Source: PALSA-660 sp036508875 | GTDB lineage: Bacteria > Actinomycetota > Coriobacteriia > Anaerosomatales > PALSA-660 | DNA length: 18,265 bases | Direction of reading: 5' to 3' | NCBI GenBank assembly: GCA_036508875.1 | Contig: DATCGP010000007.1 | Location: forward strand, 1-18,265 | Shown: positions 10,055 through 18,265 of the stretch, one piece after another | Layout of the letters: the number at the start of each line of letters is the position of its first letter | How positions within the stretch are numbered: position 1 is the stretch's first letter | Made by a program: the position numbers and the translations under genes | Notes under the pieces: generated by a model | Seen by the model: the letters and a program-made list of their open reading frames with translations, nothing else | What the model was told of the DNA's origin: nothing | The model's database searches: none

Positions 10055-11248
10055 ATGCCCGATCTGTACCTCATCGCACTGCTGTGCGCCAACGCGTACT
10101 TCCTTCTCACTGCGCTGGCGAACGTGGTCTATTTCCGGCTCGCTACCAAGCCTCCCCGGGTCACCGGCGGCCCCTTGGTCTCGGTGATCGTGCCGGCGCG
10201 CAACGAGGAGGGCTCCATCGCCCGTTGCCTCGAGTCGCTGAGCGCGCAGGAGTACGCCGACTTCGAGGTGATAGTCGTCGATGACGACTCGAGCGACGCG
10301 ACGGCCGAGATCGTCGCTGGCTACGCCGCTCATGATCCGCGCGTACGGCTCGTGCGCGGCGTCCCCCTCCCGGACGGGTGGATGGGCAAGACGCATGCGC
10401 TGTCGGAGGGGGCCGCGGTCGCGCGCGGGGAGATCCTGCTCCTCGCGGACGCGGACGCGGTCCACACGCCCCGCAGCGTCTCGTGGGCCGTGACGAACCT
10501 TCAGGACCACCACGCGGACATCCTTTCCGGCTACCTCCGGCAGGACTACGGCAGTTTCGGCGAGCGGCTGGTCGTGCCGACGATGTACGCGATGATGCTG
10601 CTGGTCCCGCTCTTCCTCGTTCCGCGCGTGCGCAGCTCGCGCATCGCGTTCGCCATCGGGCAGTACGTGGTACTGCGCCGCAGCGCCCTCGATGCGGTCG
10701 GCGGCTTCGAATCCATCAAGGGATCCGTGGTCGACGATATGGCGATGGCGATCCGGATGAAGGACTCCGGCTTCCGCAACGTGTTCCTCGACGCGAGGCA
10801 GGCGGCGCGCTGCCGCCTCTACGACGGGTACCCCAGCGCCTTCCACGGGATCTCGCGCTCGATCTACAGCGCGCTCGGCGGGAACCCGTTCGGGGCGCTC
10901 GCAGTGTCGGTGGTGATCGTCGGGATCATCGTCGCGCCGGCGTTCTGGGTACTTTCATCGAACGTCAGGCTCGCGATGCCGCCGACTGCCGTCACCGGCG
11001 CCATGGTCCTCTTCGCGCTGCAATGGGCGCTGGTCACGTGGGACCGCGACATCCCGCTGACCGCCTTCTTCCTGTACCCGCTCGTGTTCTTGGACCTGGT
11101 GGTCATCCTCGACACGTCGATGGTCAGGACCGGGTTCGGCCGGGGCGTCGACTGGAAGGGACGCAGGGTCCGCACGACGATCGACGACGCTGCTGCCGCC
11201 GCGGCCCGCCTGGCCGATGCTGCAAGCAGGGCAGGCAGAGACAAGTGA
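10055..11248 (+). CDS. Membrane glycosyltransferase family 2 (CrtQ/HpnB-like)
   Basis: 397 residues. The GT2 fold is clear: VSVIVPARNEE (42-52), VVDDDSSD (74-81), the metal-binding LLADAD (129-134, DxD-like), GWMGKTHAL (108-116) and a VVDDM acidic motif (225-229) expected to carry the catalytic base. Membrane segments are likely at 3-25, 175-192, 281-300, 312-330 and 335-353, so the enzyme should transfer a sugar at the cytoplasmic membrane face, probably to a lipid. The motif layout, and GRGVDWKGR near 362-370, resemble the CrtQ (carotenoid glycosylation) and HpnB (hopanoid-associated) group, but no carotenoid or hopanoid genes are in the window, so the acceptor is unknown. The ATG at 10055 has only a G-rich weak ribosome site. 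Its stop codon overlaps the start of the acyltransferase gene, implying translational coupling. Confidence 0.88.
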   Translation: MPDLYLIALLCANAYFLLTALANVVYFRLATKPPRVTGGPLVSVIVPARNEEGSIARCLESLSAQEYADFEVIVVDDDSSDATAEIVAGYAAHDPRVRLVRGVPLPDGWMGKTHALSEGAAVARGEILLLADADAVHTPRSVSWAVTNLQDHHADILSGYLRQDYGSFGERLVVPTMYAMMLLVPLFLVPRVRSSRIAFAIGQYVVLRRSALDAVGGFESIKGSVVDDMAMAIRMKDSGFRNVFLDARQAARCRLYDGYPSAFHGISRSIYSALGGNPFGALAVSVVIVGIIVAPAFWVLSSNVRLAMPPTAVTGAMVLFALQWALVTWDRDIPLTAFFLYPLVFLDLVVILDTSMVRTGFGRGVDWKGRRVRTTIDDAAAAAARLADAASRAGRDK

Positions 11249-11898
11249 TGATGCCGCCCACCGACATGCTGCGGATCCTCGTCGCGATCGCGGCGGCGCT
11301 GGCGCTCGGGTCGTTCCTGCCCGCCAACGCGCTCGCGCGCGGCCGCGGCGTCGACATACGCGGACGCGGCGACGGCAATCCCGGAACGATCAACGCCGTC
11401 CGGGTGCTCGGCTGGGGACCGGGCCTGCTGACCGCCGTGTACGACCTGTCGGTCGGGGTGGTCGCCGTCTGGATCGCCGGCCTTCTCGCGGTCCCCGCGG
11501 GCTTCGGCTACCTGGCCGGCCTCGCGACGATCGTCGGGCACCGGTTCCCTGTGTTCAGCGCGCTGCGCGGCGGCGGCCAAGGGATGGCGGCGTCCGCGGG
11601 ACTGTTGGTCTATGGGGTGGGCGAGGCGGCCGCGCACGGCTGGCTGACCGGTGCGGAGTTCGGCCTTCTTCTCGCGGTACTGCTCGTGGCGTTCCTGCTG
11701 ACCCGGTCGGACAGCGCGGCGGGGATCGTCATGCTGCCGCTGCTGGTCGGGATGATGTTGCTCTCGCGCGCCGACTGGCCGTTCATCGCGTTCATGTGCG
11801 CGGTGGCGGGCTACATATGGGTCGTGCAACTGGCCCCGGCCCGGCGCTCGGTCGCGTCACGCGCCGTGAGGCCCGCGCACGGCCGGACGCGCGACTGA
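11248..11898 (+). CDS. PlsY-family glycerol-3-phosphate acyltransferase, divergent
   Basis: 216 residues, strongly hydrophobic with about five to six membrane segments. PlsY transfers an acyl group from acyl phosphate to glycerol 3-phosphate, the first step of phospholipid synthesis. PlsY-type landmarks are GSFLPAN at 21-27, VDIRGRGDGNPGTINA at 35-50 (classical form GSGNIGATN) and GHRFPVFSALRGGGQGMA at 97-114. In the last motif the usual GGKG lysine is replaced (GGGQG), so this may be a paralogue with another acceptor or donor. The ATG at 11248 overlaps the TGA of the glycosyltransferase gene (TGATG), so the two are almost certainly one operon; an ATG directly after (11251) is an alternative start. 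This pairing hints at a glycosylated and acylated lipid product, which is inference. The Arg-rich C-terminal tail is cytoplasmic-like. Confidence 0.82.
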   Translation: MMPPTDMLRILVAIAAALALGSFLPANALARGRGVDIRGRGDGNPGTINAVRVLGWGPGLLTAVYDLSVGVVAVWIAGLLAVPAGFGYLAGLATIVGHRFPVFSALRGGGQGMAASAGLLVYGVGEAAAHGWLTGAEFGLLLAVLLVAFLLTRSDSAAGIVMLPLLVGMMLLSRADWPFIAFMCAVAGYIWVVQLAPARRSVASRAVRPAHGRTRD

Positions 11899-11902
11899 CC
11901 CT

Positions 11903-12652
11903 CTAGGCGAGGGCGTCGGCGGCCGCGGCGGCAGAAGCGCGCAGGTCGCGAAGGTCCTTGTCGGCGTGGGCGCGCCTGAACACCGGCATGATCCGGTCGA
12001 GCGACACGACCGCTCCATGCCCGGGGAACAGCTTGCGGGCGCCGGAGTCGATCAGCGCGCGCCAGCTCGCGAGCATCGCCGGCTCGTCCACCGCCATGAT
12101 CGAGAACTCCGGAGGCGTGACCCCGGGCAGACGCGGGCCCTGGACGAGGTCGCCAACGAACGCGGACCCGTCGTCGAGCACGACCGTCAGGTCGCCGCTG
12201 CTGTGACCGGGGGTGTACAGGATGCGGCCGTCCAGCCCGAAGCGCTCCATCGAGGCGCCGTCCTCGACCCCGGAGACCCGGGTGAGGCGCGGCAGCCGCA
12301 TCTTCGGAAGCGCGAAGCCGGCGATGACCTCGTAGCATTTCGCGAAGAAGTTGAGGCCGGGCGAGACGAGGCTGCCACCGGCGCGGAGGGTCTCCACGTG
12401 GGAGGGATGGCACACGATCTCGCAGCCACTCGCCTTCTGGACCTCGGCAAGCCCTCCGAAGTGATCGATGTGAGCGTGAGTCACCAAGGCGAACTTGAGC
12501 TGCTCGGGGCGGCGCCCGATCTTGGCGATCCGGCGCAGGATACGGTCGCCGGTGCCGAGCATGCCGCCGTCCACGAGGAACAAGGTCTCAACGGTCTCGA
12601 TCAGGTAGCTGTAGGCAAAGATGCCCGGGATTCTATGGATTCGCATGCACAT
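11903..12652 (-). CDS. MBL-fold metallo-hydrolase
   Basis: 249 residues with the full metallo-beta-lactamase-fold signature: THAHIDH (His59, His61, Asp63, His64), YTPGHSSGD with His150, VGDLV with the bridging Asp168, and FPGHG with His212. This set binds two metal ions, usually zinc, and hydrolyses ester, thioester or similar bonds; the overall arrangement resembles glyoxalase II-like and general MBL hydrolases, so the substrate cannot be named. No signal peptide or membrane segment is seen, so it is cytoplasmic. The start is uncertain: ATG at 12652 or ATG at 12646, neither with a good ribosome site. It converges with the PlsY-like gene with only 4 bases between the stop codons, and no terminator hairpin is visible between them. 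Confidence 0.88.
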   Translation of the reverse strand: MCMRIHRIPGIFAYSYLIETVETLFLVDGGMLGTGDRILRRIAKIGRRPEQLKFALVTHAHIDHFGGLAEVQKASGCEIVCHPSHVETLRAGGSLVSPGLNFFAKCYEVIAGFALPKMRLPRLTRVSGVEDGASMERFGLDGRILYTPGHSSGDLTVVLDDGSAFVGDLVQGPRLPGVTPPEFSIMAVDEPAMLASWRALIDSGARKLFPGHGAVVSLDRIMPVFRRAHADKDLRDLRASAAAAADALA

Positions 12653-12767
12653 GGGAGAGCAACGCGGGTGCCGGACGCCGGTCGGGGGCGCGGCCGTTGC
12701 CAGACCTACATACGCGAGGACCCCGTTCGGCGCACCTCCGGCAGCATGGTCCTGGCACGCGCCGTGC

Positions 12768-12773
12768 TACTAT
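12768..12773 (+). promoter_or_regulatory. Candidate -10 box of the padR gene
   Basis: TACTAT fits a vegetative -10 consensus (TAnnnT) and lies 11 bases before the palindrome and 50 bases before the PadR start. A matching -35 box is not evident, so the call is tentative. Confidence 0.35.
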
Positions 12774-12784
12774 CACGACAGGTA

Positions 12785-12796
12785 GCGATATATCGC
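12785..12796. promoter_or_regulatory. Palindromic candidate PadR operator
   Basis: GCGATATATCGC is a perfect 12-base palindrome with an AT-rich centre in otherwise very GC-rich DNA. It lies 27 bases before the PadR start codon and just downstream of the TACTAT box, so a bound dimer would cover the transcription start. PadR proteins often repress their own genes through such inverted repeats; binding here is inferred from position and symmetry. Confidence 0.6.
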
Positions 12797-12823
12797 GTTA
12801 CAACAGCAACGAAAGGAACTGAC

Positions 12824-13408
12824 ATGCACACTCCACACAACAGCGACGAGTCCGGCGGCCGCGGGATGCACGGCAACCACGAGGGATTCGGCCACCGCGG
12901 CTTCAAGGGGCCGTTCGGTATGGGCGGTATGGGCGGCATGGGCGGACACGGCTTCGGCCCCGGCGGCCCTCGCGCTCGCCGCGGCGACATCCGCGCGGCC
13001 GTCCTTCGCCTGCTCTCCGAGGCCCCGATGCACGGCTACCAGATCATCCAAGAGCTTTCCGCGCGCAGCGGTGGCGCCTGGAGCCCCAGCGCCGGTTCGG
13101 TCTACCCCACCCTGCAGCTTCTGGCCGACGAAGGGTTGATCGTTTCCGAGGAGTCCGCGGGTAAGAAGGTCTTCAGCCTCACCGAGGCAGGGACCGCCGC
13201 GGTCGCCGAGACCGCCGGCCAGCCCGCACCTTGGGAAGCGGTCGCGCAGGGCGGCATCCACAACAGCGACTACCGCGAGGCGGTCGGCAAGCTCATGGGT
13301 GCCGTGTTCCAGATCGGCAAGAACGGCACGAAGGCCCAGACCGACGCCGCTCTCGAGGTCCTGGACGACGCTCGCAAGAAGCTCTACGCGATCCTCGCCG
13401 AGGACTAG
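12824..13408 (+). CDS. PadR family transcriptional regulator
   Basis: 194 residues. Residues 1-50 form a flexible leader rich in Gly, His and Met (FGMGGMGGMGG at 31-41). The winged-helix domain spans about 54-125 with the typical PadR sequence: RRGDIRAAVLRLL, APMHGYQIIQEL, then GSVYPTLQLLADEGLI and a KKVFSLTEAG wing. The remaining part (about 145-192) is helical and should form the dimerisation region. PadR proteins act as ligand-responsive repressors in the cytoplasm. The ATG at 12824 has a good AAGGAA ribosome site 6 bases upstream; the open frame extends far upstream but runs antisense to the hydrolase gene. A palindrome 27 bases upstream suggests autoregulation. It precedes the ABC1-kinase gene by 139 bp with a hairpin in between. 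The effector is unknown. Confidence 0.92.
   Translation: MHTPHNSDESGGRGMHGNHEGFGHRGFKGPFGMGGMGGMGGHGFGPGGPRARRGDIRAAVLRLLSEAPMHGYQIIQELSARSGGAWSPSAGSVYPTLQLLADEGLIVSEESAGKKVFSLTEAGTAAVAETAGQPAPWEAVAQGGIHNSDYREAVGKLMGAVFQIGKNGTKAQTDAALEVLDDARKKLYAILAED
12917..12945 (+). repeat. Short tandem repeat encoding Gly-Met-Gly in PadR
   Basis: Three near-identical 9-base units (GGTATGGGC, GGTATGGGC, GGCATGGGC) encode a GMGGMGGMG run in the leader of the regulator. Such a tract could vary in copy number by slippage without changing frame. Confidence 0.75.
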
Positions 13409-13428
13409 GCGTCACCCGGAGCGCGAAC

Positions 13429-13456
13429 GGCCCGGCTCTCGCTAGAGGGCCGGGCC
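13429..13456 (+). terminator. Strong hairpin after padR (terminator-like)
   Basis: A 12-base-pair stem, arms 13429-13440 and 13445-13456, with one G-U pair and a GCTA loop, begins 20 bases after the PadR stop codon. No T run follows, so it may act as a factor-assisted terminator, an attenuator or an mRNA end stabiliser. Confidence 0.6.
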
Positions 13457-13547
13457 CTCGCGCCCGTACGGCGCCGGAGTCTCGCGCCGCACCACCGGGC
13501 CGCCGCCCGCTGCGCCGTACCGACGAACGAACTCCCCCGGAGGACCC

Positions 13548-15242
<1,695 letters not shown>

Positions 15243-15266
15243 GGACGACTGCAAGCTCCGGCGCCA

Positions 15267-16163
15267 TCAGAACGACAGTATGATCCCGCCCAGCCCCGCG
15301 TAGGTCGCCATCGCGGCGCCCATCTCGTTGACGATGAAACTGCGCGGACTGCAGCATTCGCCGATCGCCTGTCTCAACCGTTCCGTGTCCTCGAGGTTGT
15401 CGCAGTGCGTGATCCCGACGTCGCGGCCGGACAGGTCGGGGCGCATGTCGCGCAGCCGCTGCACTGCCCGCTCGATGAGCCGCTTCCTGCCGTGGACCTT
15501 CTCGAGCAGGATGACCTCGCCGCGATCGTTGTGGAGCAGCACCCTGATGTCCAGGACCTTGCCCACGCTGCCCTCGAACCGGCTCAGGCGTCCTCCCCGA
15601 ACGATGTTCTCGAGCGTGTTGAGCAGCACCAGGGTGTTCAGCCCGTCCCGGTACTCGGTGAGGAGCGGAACGATCTCGTCGACCGTGCGCCCGGCGGCGG
15701 CAAGCTCGCACGCCTTCAGGACCTGCAGCCCGTGGCCGATCGAGGCGTTGAGGGAGTCGAAGACCGTCACGTCGGCTCCCGACAGCCCGGCGCCCAGACA
15801 AGCGGACTGGTAGGTCCCGCTCAGTTTCGACGAGACCGTGAGGCACAGGACCGGGCCGTCGGCGGACACCGCGTCGAAGGCCTCTGAGAAGGCGGCTGGC
15901 GCAGGTTGTGAGGTCTTGGGAAGCTCCGGGCTTCGCGCCATCTTCTCGAAGAACTCGCCCGGAGTGATGTCGATGCCCTCGAGGTAGTCGGCCCCCTCGA
16001 TGTCGACCGACATGGGCACCAGCGTGATGCCGTACCGTTCGAGCAGCCCGTTGGGTATATCGCAGGAGCTGTCGGTCACGACGTGCAGCGTGTGGATCGC
16101 CCCCCACCACCACCGGATACGAAGCGTCTCGGAACCGAGCGCTCGCAAGACACTTTCCCACAT
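15267..16163 (-). CDS. DegV family fatty-acid-binding protein
   Basis: 298 residues from the ATG at 16163. Family features: VVTDSSCDIP at 28-37, TSQPAPAAF at 84-92 (TSQP motif), SSKLSGTYQSA at 111-121 and RGGRLS at 189-194. DegV/FakB proteins hold a fatty acid in a closed pocket and, in Firmicutes, present it to the kinase FakA; no FakA-like gene is in this window. The fold normally begins within about 6 residues of the VVTDSS strand, so the first 22 residues, with three tryptophans in a row, are unexpected. The TTG at 16148, after a GGGAAAG-like site, is an alternative start; no closer ATG, GTG or TTG exists in the frame. The gene is divergent from the small membrane protein gene and convergent with the ABC1 gene. 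The protein is expected to be cytoplasmic. Confidence 0.9.
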   Translation of the reverse strand: MWESVLRALGSETLRIRWWWGAIHTLHVVTDSSCDIPNGLLERYGITLVPMSVDIEGADYLEGIDITPGEFFEKMARSPELPKTSQPAPAAFSEAFDAVSADGPVLCLTVSSKLSGTYQSACLGAGLSGADVTVFDSLNASIGHGLQVLKACELAAAGRTVDEIVPLLTEYRDGLNTLVLLNTLENIVRGGRLSRFEGSVGKVLDIRVLLHNDRGEVILLEKVHGRKRLIERAVQRLRDMRPDLSGRDVGITHCDNLEDTERLRQAIGECCSPRSFIVNEMGAAMATYAGLGGIILSF

Positions 16164-16218
16164 AGCACCGGAAGCCAAGCGGCCCTCGGGGCGGGAACAC
16201 ACGAGAGGTACTGACGAG

Positions 16219-16598
16219 ATGAGCCCGACCTTGGTGTTCGCGATCGGATCGATGCTGCTGGCAGCGTCACTGTACACGGTCGCCGTGTTCGGCGAGCGCA
16301 CCGCACGCCAGCTCAAGCCCTGGCACCCGGCGCTGTTCTGGTTCGGCCTGGTGTTCGACACGACCGGCACGACGCTGATGTCGCAGATCGCCGGCGGCTG
16401 GAGGTGGGACGTCCGCGGAGTCACCGCCCCCTCGCCATCGTGCTGATGCTCGCCCACTCCGCGTGGGCGACTATCGCCCTGCTGCTCAAGAAGCAGGGCG
16501 TGCTGCGCAGCTTCCACAAGTTCAGCATCCACGTCTGGGCGCTGTGGATGGCCGCGTTCCTGAGCGGGATCGTGCTGGTGGCGCTGAAGCTGAGCTAG
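16219..16598 (+). pseudogene. Small four-helix membrane protein (TIGR03987/HsmA-like), broken by a frameshift
   Basis: The first part, from the ATG at 16219, encodes MSPTLVFAIG then a Lys-Pro-Trp-His segment and FDTTGTTLM; it then goes off frame and stops at 16446. The rest of the family sequence, LAIVLMLAHSAWATI through FHKFSIHVW to the stop at 16598, is in the frame one base back. Adding one C to the five-C run at 16427-16431 restores a continuous protein of about 126 residues, close to the usual length of about 130. Four membrane segments are predicted (about 3-25, 36-55, 70-90, 100-124). I recall the family as an uncharacterised small membrane protein group, so the name is tentative and the function unknown. 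It may be a sequencing error, a true loss, or a programmed -1 slip. It has an AGAGG ribosome site 10 bases before the start. Confidence 0.72.
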
Positions 16599-16605
16599 CA
16601 GGAAC

Positions 16606-16621
16606 GCCCCGCGCATGGGGC
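16606..16621. terminator. Weak hairpin between convergent genes
   Basis: GCCCC (16606-16610) and GGGGC (16617-16621) form a 5-base-pair stem with a 6-base loop between the ends of the membrane protein and the M28 peptidase genes. The stem is short and lacks a T run on either strand, so bidirectional termination is only possible. Confidence 0.3.
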
Positions 16622-16627
16622 CCACCG

Positions 16628-17695
16628 CTACTTGCGCAGGCCAGCCAGCATCGCCTTGTCAGCGGCGAGCACGAAGTCCAGAACGAGCTGCCCGGCGCGC
16701 GCCACCTTGGCCGCGCTCACGTGGTTCGCCGTGTCGCGAGTCGTGTGGTAATTGGGATCGTTGCGCCATTCCATCCACGAGACCGGTATCCCGATCCGCT
16801 CAAAGGGCTCGTGGTCGCTGTAGCCGACCGTGCTGGGATCGCGAAGGTAGGAGAGCTTGAATCCGGCGGTCTTGGCCCGCGCGACGAGCAGGTTCGAGAG
16901 GGACTTCGGGCCGATCCCCATGGTGCGCGATACGAGCGTGGACCCAACCCCGATCATGTCGAGGGAGATCATCGCCGAGACCGCCTTGCGCTGGGCGGCG
17001 GACATGGACTTCACGTACCTGCGCGATCCGTCGTGGTGATGGTCCGGGTTGGTGTCGACCATCTCCTCAGCGCCGAAGAAGACGAACTCGACGCTCGCGT
17101 ACAGCGGGCTGCCGGCGACGTTGCGCGCGATCTCCAGGAGCGCGGCGCACCCCGACGCATTGTCGTTCGCCCTCAGGGACGGCCTCTTGGAATCCATGTG
17201 GGCGCCAAGGACGATCACCCGCGTCGACTCGCCGCTTGCGCGTGCTACGACATCGCGGCTCGTCGCGCCGCTCGGAAGCTTGAAGCTGCGTACCTCGGGT
17301 CCGTAGCCCATCGCGTGCAGGCGCCGCACGATGAGGTCGGCGCCGAGGCGCTCGTTGGTCGTTCCCGACTTGCGCACGCCGATCTTGGCAAGAGCGGTGA
17401 TGTCCTTGAGCGCCTTGGCCCCGTCGAACTTGGCTGGGACCACGGGGACTGGAGGGGTGGGGTCCACCGAAGGCGTCGTCGGTTCCTGCGCAGGAGCCGC
17501 GGTCTGCGACGGCTCGCTGGTCGCAGTGGCCTTGAGGGTGACGGTGGTCTGCGAACCCGCTGCGGCCTCGACACGGTCGGAGCGGACGCCGACTCCCAGC
17601 ACTCGGCCGGCAAAGAGCCCGGTGCCGACGACGACAATGGCGATCGCCAACCACCAGCCGACCGGCCACCGCTTCGCCCTGCGCCTCGCCGTCAC
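16628..17695 (-). CDS. M28 family zinc peptidase, membrane-anchored
   Basis: 355 residues. An N-terminal membrane segment (about 14-36) follows an Arg/Lys-rich start, then a Thr/Pro/Ala-rich linker (about 50-88), so the catalytic domain should lie outside the membrane. M28 metal-site residues are all present: His166 (GAHMDS), Asp178 (NDNASG), Glu210 and Glu211 (FGAEE, base and ligand), Asp246 (LDMIG) and His317 (YHTTRDT). The YSDHEPF motif (292-298) also fits. M28 enzymes are aminopeptidases or related amidohydrolases using two zinc ions. A His-rich loop, DHHHDG at 218-223, follows the EE pair and is less usual. The GTG start at 17695 has a GGAAG site 6 bases upstream. The stop of the 95-residue gene is 21 bases before it, so the two probably form an operon. 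Substrate is unknown. Confidence 0.92.
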   Translation of the reverse strand: MTARRRAKRWPVGWWLAIAIVVVGTGLFAGRVLGVGVRSDRVEAAAGSQTTVTLKATATSEPSQTAAPAQEPTTPSVDPTPPVPVVPAKFDGAKALKDITALAKIGVRKSGTTNERLGADLIVRRLHAMGYGPEVRSFKLPSGATSRDVVARASGESTRVIVLGAHMDSKRPSLRANDNASGCAALLEIARNVAGSPLYASVEFVFFGAEEMVDTNPDHHHDGSRRYVKSMSAAQRKAVSAMISLDMIGVGSTLVSRTMGIGPKSLSNLLVARAKTAGFKLSYLRDPSTVGYSDHEPFERIGIPVSWMEWRNDPNYHTTRDTANHVSAAKVARAGQLVLDFVLAADKAMLAGLRK

Positions 17696-17716
17696 GAAGT
17701 CTTCCGTCTGTGCCGC

Positions 17717-18004
17717 CTAAGCGCTTGAGCTTGTCAGCGGCCCCGTGCCTGTGAACACGTGAAGGACTCGGTCGCCCTCGACCGTGGGAGATGCGAGAAC
17801 CGACATCAAGCCCGATCTGCCGTCGGTCGTCTCGAGGCGCATCACTACTCCCGGCTCGATGACCATCCCGAGGGGAAGCGCCACGTGGGCGTGCCACCCC
17901 GCATCGTTCGAACCCGCGGAAGCATCGATGATGTCCAGCAACACGGTGGTGCCGGGAACCACGACTCTGTCCCCGTCGGAGATGGTGCCTTCGACCTCTT
18001 CCAT
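17717..18004 (-). CDS. Hypothetical protein, 95 residues
   Basis: I do not recognise a family. The sequence looks like real protein: balanced composition, acidic, beta-strand-rich with repeated Val/Gly turns (VVVPGTTVLLDI, VIEPGVVMRLET), no cysteine, no signal peptide and no membrane segment. It would be small, soluble and probably a beta-barrel or sandwich. An AAGGGA ribosome site precedes the ATG at 18004. It sits between the CsbD-like gene (33 bases upstream) and the M28 peptidase (21 bases downstream) on the same strand, which suggests joint transcription. Confidence 0.72.
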   Translation of the reverse strand: MEEVEGTISDGDRVVVPGTTVLLDIIDASAGSNDAGWHAHVALPLGMVIEPGVVMRLETTDGRSGLMSVLASPTVEGDRVLHVFTGTGPLTSSSA

Positions 18005-18037
18005 GAGTGCGTCCCTTCACGCGGACCGGCCGGCCTG

Positions 18038-18241
18038 CTACTTGAGGACGTCCTTGATGCCACGGACGCCGCGCTTGACGCTGTCCTTGGCCTTCTCAGC
18101 GTCCTCCGCCAGTTTCGCCCCCGCGTTCTGAACCTGGCCATCGAACTCCATCTGCGGATCATCGGTGAGCCGGCCGACGGTCTCCTTGACCTTCCCGCCT
18201 GCCTGGTTGGCTTTGTTCTTCACCTTGTTCTCGAGACCCAT
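18038..18241 (-). CDS. CsbD-like stress protein
   Basis: 67 residues, charged and helical, with the CsbD pattern: ENKVKNKANQAGGKVKETVG at 4-23, then a DGQVQNAGAKLAEDAEKAKD segment at 34-53. CsbD proteins are small hydrophilic proteins induced by general stress in bacteria; their molecular role is not settled. The ATG at 18241 is favoured over an ATG eight codons upstream at 18265 because AGAGGA lies 7 bases before it. It is the first of three closely spaced minus-strand genes; its promoter lies beyond the right edge of the window. Confidence 0.88.
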   Translation of the reverse strand: MGLENKVKNKANQAGGKVKETVGRLTDDPQMEFDGQVQNAGAKLAEDAEKAKDSVKRGVRGIKDVLK

Positions 18242-18265
18242 TGCGATTCCTCTCGTAGATGACAC

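Noticed and set aside
11966..12823. Upstream extension of the PadR frame
   Set aside because: It is antisense to the metallo-hydrolase, and the ATG at 12824 has a good ribosome site and promoter context.
16164..16625. N-terminal extension of the DegV frame
   Set aside because: It lies antisense to the small membrane protein gene and has no family match; the DegV core begins much later.

Overview
The window is about 18.3 kb of very GC-rich DNA. It has bacterial gene density, good Shine-Dalgarno sites, ATG/GTG starts and a strong preference for G/C at third codon positions. A PadR regulator with a Gly/His/Met-rich leader, an Fe-S protein typical of anaerobes, and a UbiB/ABC1-type kinase suggest a high-GC Actinomycetota, possibly an anaerobic lineage such as Coriobacteriia. 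This placement is inference; there is no rRNA or other marker gene here.

Layout. Positions 1-8400 (minus) hold one giant gene, 2800 codons visible and cut by the left edge, for a cyclic beta-1,2-glucan synthase-like membrane enzyme (NdvB/ChvB/Cgs family: GT84, glucoamylase-like and GH94 parts). Upstream of it on the same strand (8518-9798) is a Cys-rich protein with an N-terminal winged-helix-like region and two [4Fe-4S] motifs. A 256-bp divergent spacer leads to a plus-strand pair with overlapping ends: a membrane family 2 glycosyltransferase (10055-11248) and a divergent PlsY-family acyltransferase (11248-11898). A metallo-beta-lactamase-fold hydrolase (11903-12652, minus) converges on it with a 4-bp gap. 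Next come a PadR regulator (12824-13408) with a palindromic candidate operator, a strong hairpin, and an ABC1/UbiB-family kinase-like protein (13548-15242), all on plus. A DegV-family lipid-binding protein (15267-16163, minus) is divergent from a small four-helix membrane protein (16219-16598) that is broken by a one-base frameshift in a C run. The right end has three minus-strand genes, in transcription order: a CsbD-like stress protein, a 95-residue unknown, and a membrane-anchored M28 zinc peptidase.

How the genes fit together. Most are single housekeeping or accessory genes. Three groupings may be functional: the glycosyltransferase-acyltransferase pair (candidate glycolipid or membrane lipid modification), the PadR gene with its likely self-operator, and the tightly packed CsbD/unknown/M28 cluster. 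Envelope themes recur (glucan synthesis, lipid acylation, fatty-acid binding, membrane peptidase). I do not see a clear new multi-gene defence or mobile system, a CRISPR array, an insertion sequence or an RNA gene.
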